Positions 7,168 to 15,048 of a DNA stretch of 33,495 nt are shown one piece after another. A program made the position numbers and the translations under genes. The notes below the pieces were generated by a model. The model saw only the letters and a program-made list of their open reading frames with translations, was not told the DNA's origin and searched no databases. The stretch comes from JAUILA01 sp964563925. Its GTDB lineage: Bacteria > Bacteroidota > Bacteroidia > Cytophagales > Cyclobacteriaceae. Location of the stretch: NCBI GenBank assembly GCA_964563925.1, contig CAZLZD010000046.1:1-33495 (forward strand). Reading direction: 5' to 3'. How positions within the stretch are numbered: the first letter of the stretch is position 1; the number at the start of each line of letters is the position of its first letter.

Positions 7168-9321
7168 TCAGTTGCGTGGCCTCAAGTCATATTCCTTAGG
7201 TGGCTCCGCACCCATCAGGTGACGAACGAAGTAATCCCACCGCCGGCGCATCATATAATAATTGTCGGCCCCGTACCCGTGCCGCGCATTTGGATAGATG
7301 ATCAGGTCAAAATCCTTGTTGGCATCAATCAGCGCGTCAACAACGAGGTAACTGTTGAATGGCGGCACATTGTCATCCATATTACCATGGGCAATCAGCA
7401 ATTTACCCGTCAGGTTGCCTGCATATTCCTGGTTGGCCTGAACCGAATAATTTGAAGAACCATCCTCATTCTGGACCATCAGGCCGATATATCTTTCGCC
7501 CCAGTCATCTTCATAATTTCTGTTATCGTGGTTGCCGGACTGCGACACACCCACTTTATAGAATTCAGGATACCTGAACATCGCGGCTGCGGTGGCAAAA
7601 CCGCCGCCTGAATGGCCCCAGATACCCACACGGTCCAGATCCATGAACGGATAGGTTTCAGCAAGTTGCCGGATACCGGAAATCTGGTCTTCCAGGGTAT
7701 TATCGGCCATATCCCCGTAGCACGCATCATGAAAAGACTTTGAGCGATCGGGGTTGCAGGTCCCGTCTATGACCACCACGATAAATCCGAGCTCGGCCAG
7801 CGCCTGGTGATCCCCCCTTGATGGTGAAAATCGCCGGCTGCCCACACCGCCTCCCTGCGGTCCGGGGTAGATGTAGTTCACAACCGGGTATTTCACGGAT
7901 TCATCAAGATCGGATGGCGTGAACATCAGTCCGTATAAATCCCATCTTCCGTCGCGTGACTTTACTTTAACAGGAGTGGGCGGCTGCCATCCCGATGCCT
8001 CCAGCTCACTGATATCGGCGGTTTCCAGGGTCATTACTTCCTTGCCTGTCATGGTACGCAGCTTCGCAACGTTTGGTACATCAGGCTGGGAGTAGTTATC
8101 GACAAAATACTGCCCGTCCGGCGAAATACTCACCGTATGGTAGCCGTTTTCCGGTGTGAGCAGGCTGAGTTTCCTGCCATCCATCCTGACCGAATAGAAA
8201 TGGGTAAAATAGGGGTCTCTGCCTTCTTCCCGTCCGTTGGCAAGGAAGTACAGCATTCGTTTATCTTCGTCTACTTTCAATAACTCGGTCACCACAAAAT
8301 CCCCGGTGGTAATCGTATTGATAAGTTCGCCCGATGTGGCATCATAAAGATACAGGTGACCCCAGTCACTACGCTCTGAATACCAGATCACTTCATTGGT
8401 CTCAGGGAGCCATCGCCAGTTAATCGAGCCTTGTCCGGATTCATACTGCGTTTCCACCTTTTCTTCCATGATCTCGCGCACCTCGCCTGTGGCGGCATTG
8501 GCGATACGCAGTTTGGCAGATTTATGGTCTCTGGAGCTGGAAACAAACATCAGCTGTGACCCGTCCTGGTTCCATTGGTTATCATCGAAGGCACCTGAAC
8601 AGGATATATCATCGCACAGGGTACCGCGCCTTGGATCGGCCGGAACGTCAAGTCTTATCACCTTAGGCGTATCCACTTCAATAATAACCCGGTGAATTTT
8701 AATTACTTCGTCATCCTGCGGAAGCGGATATTTCCAGGCTTTCAGTTCGGGTGCCCCCACGAGTGTTTTTACCAGGTACATATCACTGACATGACGCTGG
8801 TCCTGCTGATAGGTCGCGATCTTTCTGGAATCCGGTGACCACAGCAGCACCGGACGGTCACTTTGTCGCCAGCCGGCATTATCGGTGGCATACCCGAAGT
8901 TTTCGATACCATCGGTGGTTAGCTGCGTTTCCTTATTCGTTTCGGTATTTCGTACCCACAGATTCCAGTCCCGGATAAAGGCGGCTTTCGTTCCGTCGGG
9001 AGACAACACCTCCTGACGAGATGAGCGTGTCCGCTCCGGGATATTCTCCAGTAAAGCTTCCAGGCTGTCAGCTGTTGTTTTATCCTTTTTCCGCGGATTA
9101 ACGAGCACATACTTGCGCCCTTCCGGAGTCCCGGTCACATAATAAAACCGTCCGTCGTCCAGCCAGTTAGGATAGGCGCTGCTGTAATACACTTTGTCGC
9201 CGGTATTATGCCACAGGAATTGGGCGGCCTGTTCGTAATCCCGGGGAGTGACCTGCTGGGAAAATACCGGGCTAAGGAGGAGGAGGGAAAGCACGAGGCT
9301 TCCGCTGATAATCTTTCGCAT
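7168..9321 (-). CDS. Secreted S9B (dipeptidyl peptidase IV-like) serine peptidase
   Basis: A 717-residue protein with a Sec signal peptide (hydrophobic core LVLSLLLLSPVFS, then QQ). The N-terminal two thirds form the DPP4-type beta propeller (repeated motifs such as SPDGTKAAFIRDWNLWVRN and WSPDSRKIATYQ). The C-terminal alpha/beta hydrolase carries the triad S571 in GHSGGG, D649 in GNMDDN and H681 in ARHGYG. The nucleophile elbow is GHSGGG rather than the GWSYGG of mammalian DPP4, placing it in a divergent bacterial subgroup, so strict Xaa-Pro dipeptidyl specificity is not assured. It probably trims peptides in the periplasm or at the cell surface, alongside the M1-like peptidase and gamma-glutamyltransferase-like enzyme nearby. 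Confidence 0.92.
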   Translation of the reverse strand: MRKIISGSLVLSLLLLSPVFSQQVTPRDYEQAAQFLWHNTGDKVYYSSAYPNWLDDGRFYYVTGTPEGRKYVLVNPRKKDKTTADSLEALLENIPERTRSSRQEVLSPDGTKAAFIRDWNLWVRNTETNKETQLTTDGIENFGYATDNAGWRQSDRPVLLWSPDSRKIATYQQDQRHVSDMYLVKTLVGAPELKAWKYPLPQDDEVIKIHRVIIEVDTPKVIRLDVPADPRRGTLCDDISCSGAFDDNQWNQDGSQLMFVSSSRDHKSAKLRIANAATGEVREIMEEKVETQYESGQGSINWRWLPETNEVIWYSERSDWGHLYLYDATSGELINTITTGDFVVTELLKVDEDKRMLYFLANGREEGRDPYFTHFYSVRMDGRKLSLLTPENGYHTVSISPDGQYFVDNYSQPDVPNVAKLRTMTGKEVMTLETADISELEASGWQPPTPVKVKSRDGRWDLYGLMFTPSDLDESVKYPVVNYIYPGPQGGGVGSRRFSPSRGDHQALAELGFIVVVIDGTCNPDRSKSFHDACYGDMADNTLEDQISGIRQLAETYPFMDLDRVGIWGHSGGGFATAAAMFRYPEFYKVGVSQSGNHDNRNYEDDWGERYIGLMVQNEDGSSNYSVQANQEYAGNLTGKLLIAHGNMDDNVPPFNSYLVVDALIDANKDFDLIIYPNARHGYGADNYYMMRRRWDYFVRHLMGAEPPKEYDLRPRN

Positions 9322-9423
9322 ATCGTCTTTGTCTGGGTTGATCGTAATGATACATCTTTTCCCGAAAAAAAGCCGGGGTCATTTGACGAAGCCTGTGATT
9401 GAATATGTCAATGGTAATACGCC

Positions 9424-9792
9424 CTACCTGAGATCAAGTGCACTTTTCAGGCCTTCGTCCATTTTTGGAAGTGCCGATAATATTTCTTTCACAGTGGACT
9501 GGTATTCGTGATAACCGCGAATGGACTTTTTTATGTTGTCTGTGTGACAATAAATGGAATATTCCACCCCTTCCAGCCTGGAATCATTCCGGTAGTCTTC
9601 AATGCAGCCCTCCAGACTTTCCAGGGATTCAAGAAAGACAGCGATCTTCTGCTCACTGACCTCCGGGGTGATCCAGTCGTTGCTGGTCCCGTATTCCACG
9701 ATAAAGGAGCGGTAACGGAGAATATTGTCCTCTATGACCACCTTCACGTGGTTGCCAAAATAGGAGTGTACTTCGTAATCGAATTGAATCAT
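9424..9792 (-). CDS. Small hypothetical protein
   Basis: A 122-residue acidic protein using the ATG at 9792. An in-frame ATG at 9864 would add 24 residues whose composition (Arg/Ser/Asn-rich, no hydrophobic core) looks like untranslated leader. The protein begins MIQFDYEVHSYFGNHVKVVI and is rich in Glu, Tyr and Ile. It has no signal peptide or membrane segment. I do not recognise the family. It shows an N-terminal beta-rich half and a C-terminal helical half with Leu/Glu heptad-like spacing (about 45-60 and 95-120). It lies between the S9 peptidase and the YHS lipoprotein on the same strand, about 100 bases from each, so co-transcription is possible but not evident. Confidence 0.6.
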   Translation of the reverse strand: MIQFDYEVHSYFGNHVKVVIEDNILRYRSFIVEYGTSNDWITPEVSEQKIAVFLESLESLEGCIEDYRNDSRLEGVEYSIYCHTDNIKKSIRGYHEYQSTVKEILSALPKMDEGLKSALDLR

Positions 9793-9882
9793 GCCGGAAG
9801 TTACATAAATTCGAAATCGGGTACCTGAATTTCTCGACGAACCGCAATTATTTGGGAGGCGCATGCCCGCAGACTTCCTGTA

Positions 9883-10317
9883 TCATTCTTTATTTTTTAG
9901 TGAAGGCCACTGTGCATCTGCCTTTTCTATGAATCCGGCACGATCGGTATTCCAGTCTTCCTGAACCTTCAGGTTATAATTGAGGTAGAGCTTGCCTTCT
10001 ACGATCGCCCAGGCTTCTGGCTCAATCTTTACCTTATACCCGTTGGCCACCCCGTACGCACAATATCCACCGTACTGCGGGGCATATTTTTCAGGGTTTG
10101 CCTTGAACAGGTCCCGGTTTGCCTCCGAACTGAAATGCCAGGTCGCACCCTGCCAGTCAAGGGTTATGTGCTCCGTGCCTTTAACCGGCATGGAATCAGT
10201 AAAGTAGGCGACGGGATCATATCCGTCAACCGCACCATTACGGGTAGAGAATATCCTGTCCTGCCCCTGGCAGGACCAGGCAATACATAGGGTGAGAATC
10301 AAAAACAGGTGTTTCAT
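9883..10317 (-). CDS. YHS-domain lipoprotein
   Basis: A 144-residue protein using the ATG at 10317, which gives a compact signal (MKHLFLILTLCIAWSC) with lipobox AWS-C. An alternative ATG at 10341 adds eight residues ahead of the signal. The mature part is a YHS domain: DGYDPVAYF near the start, WHFSSEANRDLFKANPEKYA, then GGYCAYGVANG with the conserved Cys. YHS domains are small modules linked to metal handling, and stand-alone versions with this DPVAYF pattern occur widely in marine and soil bacteria. The partner metal or protein is not identifiable. The gene is divergent from the secreted protein gene at 10546. Confidence 0.85.
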   Translation of the reverse strand: MKHLFLILTLCIAWSCQGQDRIFSTRNGAVDGYDPVAYFTDSMPVKGTEHITLDWQGATWHFSSEANRDLFKANPEKYAPQYGGYCAYGVANGYKVKIEPEAWAIVEGKLYLNYNLKVQEDWNTDRAGFIEKADAQWPSLKNKE

Positions 10318-10452
10318 GGGGTATGAGTATGTGTTAAACAATATACGGGCATGATTAACATGTGGCTGGTGGTTTTGGTGATTAATGATGAATTGTCAGT
10401 TGTCCGACAGAAGAGACAGCTAATATATCATTGTACTTATCATAGCACTACT

Positions 10453-10513
10453 TGATAATAACTGACTGATTATCAGAAAGTATTAATTTTTTTTAATATC
10501 TTATGATATATCA
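10453..10513. promoter_or_regulatory. AT-rich palindromes upstream of the 10546 gene
   Basis: TGATAAT (10453-10459) and ATTATCA (10469-10475) are 7-base arms around a 9-base spacer. TGATATATCA (10504-10513) is a perfect 10-base palindrome sharing the TGAT/ATCA ends. They end about 32 bases before the start codon and may be operator half-sites. No good -7 box could be fixed here. Confidence 0.3.
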
Positions 10514-10545
10514 AGTATTACACCAAACCTAAACATTCAAGTCTC

Positions 10546-11265
10546 ATGAAAACTATCTTATTATCTGCCGCCATGTGCATGGCATGTATCCTGGCTTTCG
10601 GACAGGATGATCAGAAAGCTCAGATCGCCGAAACAATTATAATTAAGCCCAAACCCGGTCATGGCCCTGACCTTGAAAAGGCCATTAAAGCTCATAATGA
10701 CAAGTTTCATGCGCCCGGAAGCGGTCACGATGCCATGCTGCGTTATATCGCATATGGTAATAATGGCGGATCGTATGTCTGGATCATGAAGGGCGGATAC
10801 GCCAACCTTGATTCCCGTCCGACCGATTCAAACCACCAGGGCGACTGGGCCAAGACGGTGGATCCTCATGTCATGGACTACGGAGTTACAAGTCTGTGGA
10901 GATTGAATACCGCATTATCCACCGGGCTGGATAAAATGGAAGCTGCCACGAAATACCGTGCATGGCAGGTCACTTTGAAGGATGGCCAGGGGTATCGCTT
11001 ACGCCCGCTGATGGAAAAAATGAAGGCAGCACAGGAGAAAGTGGGTAATTCATTCGTGATATACAACAGCGTTTTAAACATGAAGGACCATGGCGACTTT
11101 GCCATTATCTGGCCATTTAGCAATTATGCCGAATGGGATGAGGAAGGTGCGAATATCCGGGATGCGTACGTGGAGCTTCATGGAGACGGGAGCTGGGTTT
11201 CCTTCCTTGACGAATGGAGGGCCATTGTGGAAAGTATTGATGAAGAGGTGAGAGAGAAAATTTAA
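10546..11265 (+). CDS. Secreted protein with two similar alpha/beta halves
   Basis: A 239-residue protein with a Sec signal peptide (MKTILLSAAMCMACILAFGQ). I do not recognise a named family. The mature protein appears to contain two related halves. In the first (about 29-118), a strand ETIIIKPKPGHG is followed by the helix DLEKAIKAHNDKF and a strand YVWIMKGGYANL. In the second (about 135-235), RAWQVTLKDGQGYRLRPLMEKMKAAQEKVG is followed by a strand pair ending DFAIIWPFSNYAEWDEE. This beta-alpha-beta order, with G-x-G ahead of the helix, resembles a tandem dimeric alpha/beta barrel (ABM/NIPSNAP-like) arrangement. That is inference from pattern only. It is monocistronic, with a strong terminator 20 bases after the stop. 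Confidence 0.75.
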   Translation: MKTILLSAAMCMACILAFGQDDQKAQIAETIIIKPKPGHGPDLEKAIKAHNDKFHAPGSGHDAMLRYIAYGNNGGSYVWIMKGGYANLDSRPTDSNHQGDWAKTVDPHVMDYGVTSLWRLNTALSTGLDKMEAATKYRAWQVTLKDGQGYRLRPLMEKMKAAQEKVGNSFVIYNSVLNMKDHGDFAIIWPFSNYAEWDEEGANIRDAYVELHGDGSWVSFLDEWRAIVESIDEEVREKI

Positions 11266-11285
11266 GCTGTCCGCCCATACAGAAA

Positions 11286-11309
11286 AGCCCGGTTCGCCGG
11301 GCTTTTTTT
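11286..11309 (+). terminator. Intrinsic terminator after the 10546 gene
   Basis: Arms AGCCCGG (11286-11292) and CCGGGCT (11297-11303) with a TTCG tetraloop, followed by a run of seven T. This is a textbook rho-independent terminator. Confidence 0.93.
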
Positions 11310-11411
11310 GTATATGCGCCCTCAACCGCTGATGTAATTCCCGGTGCATTCCTCCGCGGGATTTGTATATTCCGATAACGAATAAATTACATAACAGACA
11401 AAGCAAAGAAC

Positions 11412-13076
11412 ATGAGATACCTGACATTTTTCATTCTGATCCTGATTATAAACCAGGCTGGTGCCCAGGACCGCGTCAATGGGGAACTTTGGGCGACACG
11501 CTCTGTGTCGATGGCCACCAACGGAATGGCCGCCACGAGCCATCCCCTTACGACAATCGTGGCCCTGGACATCCTTAAGAAGGGTGGCACGGCCGTGGAT
11601 GCGGCCATTGCGGTGAACGCCCTGTACGGACTGGTGGACCCGGGGGACGGAGGGCCCGGTGGTGATGTATTTGCCATTGTCTGGGACCAGGAAAGCGGGA
11701 AACTCTATGGACTTAACGGAAGCGGGAGGTCAGCCCGGTCGCTGTCGTATGACCAGTTAAAGGCGGAAGTGGAGAATGGGAAGCAATACTGGACGGGGGC
11801 GTTGTCAGTCACCGTCCCGGGGGCGGTGGATGCCTGGTATACGCTCCATGAACGTTTTGGCGAGTTACCGATGAAGGAGATTCTTGCTCCGGCTATATCC
11901 TACGCCCGCGAGGGTGTACCGGTTACCCAGGAGGTGATGTATTCCCAGCATACTTACGGGAATGTGTTTCTCCAGGCTGAGGATAATCCCACTTTTCATG
12001 AAACGTACCTTGTCAATGGAGAATTCCCAAAGGAAGGGGAGGTATTCCGGAATCCTGATTACGCCAACACCCTTGAGCTGCTGGCTAAAAAAGGGCGTGA
12101 TGTATTCTATGAGGGTGAGCTTGCTGAAAAGATTATTTCGCACATCCGCTCAAGGGGCGGCTATCTTGGACCGGAAGACATGCGGGAGCATTCCTCGGAA
12201 TGGGTGGATCCTGTTTCGGTGAATTACCGCGGATATGATGTGTGGGAAATGCCGCCCAACAGCCAGGGAATGGCCGCCCTGCAGATGCTGACCATCCTGG
12301 AAGGATATGATATTGGTTCAATGCCTTATCACGGTGCGGATCACATCCATTATTTCCTGGAGGCTAAAAAACTGGCTTATGCTGACATGCGCAGGTATTA
12401 CGGAGACCCGGACTTCGGGGATATTCCGATTACGGAACTTCTTTCTGAAGAATATGCCAGGCAACGTCGCAGTCTCATCGATCCGGAAGAAGCCGGTGAT
12501 TACGGGCCAGGTCTGGACGGGGAAGGGAATACGGTATACCTCACTGTGGCAGACCAGTATGGTAATATGGTGTCCCTTATTCAGAGCAACGCCGGACATT
12601 TCGGATCGGGTGAGGTTCCCGAAGGACTCGGCTTCGCACTGCAAAACCGCGGAGCAGGGTTTACCCTCGAGGAGGGTCATATAAACACCTATGCCCCGGG
12701 TAAGCGTCCTTTTCATACCATTATTCCTTCCTTCGTGACCAGGGATGGAAAGCCTGTCATGAGTTTCGGCCTGAAGGGCGGGGACATGCAGACCCAGGGG
12801 CACGTTCAGGTGATCATGAACCTGGTGGATTTTGGCATGAACGTGCAGGAAGCAGGAGATGCACCACGTATCTATCACCGGGGCGGACGTGAAACCGGGG
12901 AAGTAGCCCTTGAAACAGGCTTTGAATATGAGGTGATTCGGGAACTGATGCGCCGCGGGCATAAGGTAGGCTACCGTGCAGGAGCCTTTGGGGGCTACCA
13001 GGCGATCATGCTGAAAGACGGGGTGTATTATGGTGCCACCGAATCCCGGGAGGATGGTATAGCTGCCGGGTATTAA
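11412..13076 (+). CDS. Gamma-glutamyltransferase-family protein, secreted
   Basis: A 554-residue Ntn-hydrolase of the gamma-glutamyltranspeptidase family with a Sec signal (FFILILIINQAGAQ). Family landmarks are MAATSHPLTTIVALDILKKG, GGTAVDAAIAVN, GDGGPGGDVFAIVW and the Gly/Ser-rich region. The autoprocessing nucleophile is predicted at T374 in GEGNTVYLTVAD, aligning with the TTH segment of E. coli Ggt. Here the second Thr/His pair is replaced (TVY), and the C-terminal substrate loop differs. This is therefore a divergent GGT-like subgroup, and classical glutathione cleavage is not certain. Cephalosporin or gamma-glutamyl-peptide acylase-like roles are alternatives. It probably acts in the periplasm on gamma-glutamyl peptides. 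It is a single gene with a bidirectional terminator shared with the next, convergent gene. Confidence 0.88.
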   Translation: MRYLTFFILILIINQAGAQDRVNGELWATRSVSMATNGMAATSHPLTTIVALDILKKGGTAVDAAIAVNALYGLVDPGDGGPGGDVFAIVWDQESGKLYGLNGSGRSARSLSYDQLKAEVENGKQYWTGALSVTVPGAVDAWYTLHERFGELPMKEILAPAISYAREGVPVTQEVMYSQHTYGNVFLQAEDNPTFHETYLVNGEFPKEGEVFRNPDYANTLELLAKKGRDVFYEGELAEKIISHIRSRGGYLGPEDMREHSSEWVDPVSVNYRGYDVWEMPPNSQGMAALQMLTILEGYDIGSMPYHGADHIHYFLEAKKLAYADMRRYYGDPDFGDIPITELLSEEYARQRRSLIDPEEAGDYGPGLDGEGNTVYLTVADQYGNMVSLIQSNAGHFGSGEVPEGLGFALQNRGAGFTLEEGHINTYAPGKRPFHTIIPSFVTRDGKPVMSFGLKGGDMQTQGHVQVIMNLVDFGMNVQEAGDAPRIYHRGGRETGEVALETGFEYEVIRELMRRGHKVGYRAGAFGGYQAIMLKDGVYYGATESREDGIAAGY

Positions 13077-13091
13077 TGAGGTATTAATAAC

Positions 13092-13125
13092 AAAAGAGGC
13101 TGCCTTATGAAGGGCAGCCTCTTTT
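13092..13125. terminator. Bidirectional terminator
   Basis: Arms AAAAGAGGCTGCC (13092-13104) and GGCAGCCTCTTTT (13113-13125) flank an 8-base loop. The stem has A-runs on one side and T-runs on the other, so it works for the plus-strand GGT-like gene and the convergent lipoprotein gene. Confidence 0.9.
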
Positions 13126-13146
13126 ATGAAACGGGTGGATCAGGGA

Positions 13147-14619
13147 TTAATAATATTTGTAGACAGTGTACTCTGAGGTTCCCGATACCGTTCTGCGGGC
13201 CGGCTGGCCTGCCTCATTAAGTTCGTACGAGAAGTTGTACAGTGTGTTTTGTCCGTTACCAACCATCTGGTAAGAAGTCGGCCAGTTAGGCTGGCTGTTT
13301 ATATTAGGCAGCAGCTCCATAAGTGGGAATGGGTTGTTGATCCCGATGTAGTGCTCGTAAGTTGTTTCTGACCGCAGCTCGGGTTCTGCGCCATTCACTC
13401 CGGGTGCATAATTCAAAGTCTTATACAGGTTTCCGTTGTCGAAGTGCAGGTACACATAGATGTCAGTCATCAAAAATTCGCCGGTAGGTTGTTTATGATA
13501 AACTGCTTTTCCTCCCACATTGCCGGCCGGATCGTAATCATAGATGGAGTAAGCGACCATTTCACCCCAGCTGATTGTTTCCGAGCGTACAATTTTTCCG
13601 TTTGCCTGGATGTATTTTACATCCTTGCCTTCGTGGTGATTCACATTCTGGACAAGTCCGTTTGAGGCATAGGTATAGGTAAGTGTACCTCCGCGGTATC
13701 CGGGCGTACGATTCTCCCAGTGAACTTTGGCAATGCGACCAAGTTCGTCGTATTCATAGGTGTTTTTAGCACTCCAGCCACCGCCAAAGCTCTCAAAGGA
13801 TTTGGCTTTTCCACGAAGCTCATCATCAATGATTTTCATGGACTGGTTCTTAATTGCACCAGCACTGACACCTTCTGAATTCAGGATTTCAAATGAAACG
13901 GTTTTATTACCCTTGAGCAATTCATCGTCGTAAGGGAATATGGTAAACCAGGTCTCAGTGGTACCCTCGGAAAAAGGAAGTTCGATAATCCCTTCGTTGT
14001 TAGCCGGCGGAGAGGTGAGTGCTAGCATGTTGTTGGTATTACCGGTTTGCCGGATCAATAATTTACCTGCCGGTGAGGCCTGCGGAAATCTGATCTTCAC
14101 CTGTCGGCTGTTTCCATGATTCTCCATAATGGAGTCAATGGCAGTATCGAATTGAGCAACGACCAGTTGGGTCGGAACCTCGTCATCATTGATCGTAACC
14201 TGCAGGGTTGTCTTGGTACCTTTCCGGAATCCCTCACTTACTTCTTTGACCGAGAATGTGGTAAGGCGTGCTCCGTCTGTTACTTCGTTGTCAATCGGTC
14301 CGAATGAGAATACGGCACCTTCATCGCCTTTCTCCACTTCAATCTCGATTTCATTGTTCTGAATCGCCGGAATAGTGAAAAAATTCTCAGCGAAGTCTGT
14401 CGTTACTGACAAGACAATCACCCCGTCTTTCATAGCATCACGGGAAAATTGCAAAGGAACTTCCTCCATTTCGCTGCTTTCGTTAAGGCTGAAATCTGCC
14501 AGGAATTGAACCTGCACCGGTTCATTTGGATTTTGGCCCGGATTTGAATCGTCTTCTTCACAGGCAGTAAACATGGCGACACCCAGGAGGCCAAGGACGA
14601 ATTTGTTTAATGTTGTCAT
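13147..14619 (-). CDS. Lipoprotein with Calx-beta-like and YD-repeat-like domains
   Basis: A 490-residue protein with lipoprotein signal MTTLNKFVLGLLGVAMFTAC (lipobox FTA-C, Cys20) and an acidic, Asn/Pro-rich linker after it. Two immunoglobulin-like units follow (about 38-148 and 150-267). Each closes with an Asp-Asp-Glu motif (INDDEVPTQ and IIDDELRGK) typical of Calx-beta domains, which bind calcium in known members. The C-terminal part (about 268-490) has YD/Rhs-like beta repeats: YEYDELGRIAKVHWEN, LTYTYASNGLVQNV, YDYDPAGNVGGKA and YVYLHFDNGNLYKTL. There is no type IX sorting domain. It is probably surface or periplasmic-leaflet attached; adhesion or scaffold function is a guess. It is monocistronic and sits beside the structured non-coding region at 14.8-15.07 kb. 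Confidence 0.82.
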   Translation of the reverse strand: MTTLNKFVLGLLGVAMFTACEEDDSNPGQNPNEPVQVQFLADFSLNESSEMEEVPLQFSRDAMKDGVIVLSVTTDFAENFFTIPAIQNNEIEIEVEKGDEGAVFSFGPIDNEVTDGARLTTFSVKEVSEGFRKGTKTTLQVTINDDEVPTQLVVAQFDTAIDSIMENHGNSRQVKIRFPQASPAGKLLIRQTGNTNNMLALTSPPANNEGIIELPFSEGTTETWFTIFPYDDELLKGNKTVSFEILNSEGVSAGAIKNQSMKIIDDELRGKAKSFESFGGGWSAKNTYEYDELGRIAKVHWENRTPGYRGGTLTYTYASNGLVQNVNHHEGKDVKYIQANGKIVRSETISWGEMVAYSIYDYDPAGNVGGKAVYHKQPTGEFLMTDIYVYLHFDNGNLYKTLNYAPGVNGAEPELRSETTYEHYIGINNPFPLMELLPNINSQPNWPTSYQMVGNGQNTLYNFSYELNEAGQPARRTVSGTSEYTVYKYY

Positions 14620-14935
14620 TATTAGTTGAGTTTTTAACTATCGCATTAGACGCTTAATTACCGCGCAGGTAGGTAAAATCGGGCCGAATGGATGAAAAAA
14701 TTTGCCGAACGGTTGAATTTCAGGACGACTCAAATCAATGTCCGAGTGGGTACAGCCACTAAGGTTATATGCCTTACCACAACGGGCAGGCCAGGGCAGA
14801 AGAGACGGTTACACAGGCAATCCGGGACGTGGATTCCTCCGGGAATGTTGGATAATGTACAGTAGTGTACGTAACCGGACATATTATTCAATGTCAAAAC
14901 TTTATAAACAACTGATAATCAATAAATTAAATTAA
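14620..14935. other. Gene-free region upstream of the sigma-54 promoter
   Basis: No convincing gene is seen. It must contain the promoter of the minus-strand lipoprotein gene, though no exact TAnnTTTG box was found. It also holds two small inverted repeats sharing GTACAG: AGTGG-GTACAG-CCACT (14745-14760 region) and GTACA-GTAG-TGTAC (14857-14870). The second is listed separately as a possible activator site. Confidence 0.4.
14857..14870. promoter_or_regulatory. Possible sigma-54 activator (enhancer) site
   Basis: The inverted repeat GTACA-GTAG-TGTAC is centred about 98 bases upstream of the start predicted from the sigma-54 promoter at 14936-14951. This is the usual distance for an upstream activator site of an NtrC-type protein. 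No motif for the local activator is known, so this rests on symmetry and position only. Confidence 0.35.
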
Positions 14936-14951
14936 TGGCACATGGGTTGCA
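14936..14951 (+). promoter_or_regulatory. Sigma-54 (-24/-12) promoter
   Basis: TGGCACATGGGTTGCA has the -24 element TGGCAC (14936-14941) and the -12 element TTGCA (14947-14951). GG and GC are separated by exactly 10 bases, as sigma-54 requires. All 11 most conserved positions match. The predicted transcription start is about 14962. No gene starts nearby on the plus strand; the next feature is an intrinsic terminator about 80 bases downstream, so the product should be a small RNA. An NtrC-type activator is encoded in this window at 20918-22297. Confidence 0.78.
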
Positions 14952-14961
14952 TTCTATCAGA

Positions 14962-15041
14962 CAGGTCAAAAATTCAAAATAACAACAACCCGACCGGTAA
15001 CCCGGTCAAAAAAGCACCCGCTGGTCCCGGGTGCTTTTTTA
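14962..15041 (+). ncRNA. Predicted sigma-54-dependent small RNA
   Basis: A predicted RNA of about 80 nt, bounded by the sigma-54 promoter at 14936-14951 and the intrinsic terminator at 15008-15042. The first ~30 nt are A/C-rich and look unpaired. They are followed by hairpin GACCGG-TAAC-CCGGTC (14992-15007), an A-run, and the terminator hairpin. No ATG-initiated frame lies inside it. Bases 14963-14982 can pair without interruption (one G-U) with bases 22657-22676 of the second predicted RNA in this window. The neighbours are a lipoprotein gene pointing away and an aminotransferase-like gene starting 130 bases beyond the terminator, so it is free-standing rather than a leader of a gene. The call rests on promoter, terminator and structure; expression is not shown. 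Confidence 0.6.
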
Positions 15042-15042
15042 T
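15008..15042. terminator. Orphan intrinsic terminator, T-run on both strands
   Basis: Arms GCACCCG (15014-15020) and CGGGTGC (15028-15034) are extended by A6/T6 pairing, so it can act in both directions. No protein gene ends toward it on either strand, which implies a non-coding transcript. It fits the RNA started at the sigma-54 promoter. Confidence 0.88.
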
Positions 15043-15048
15043 TGTTCT

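Noticed and set aside
14738..14935. A 65-codon plus-strand reading frame ending just before the sigma-54 promoter
   Set aside because: Composition is unlike neighbouring proteins, no recognisable family or promoter is present, and its stop precedes the promoter, so it is not the product ended by the orphan terminator.
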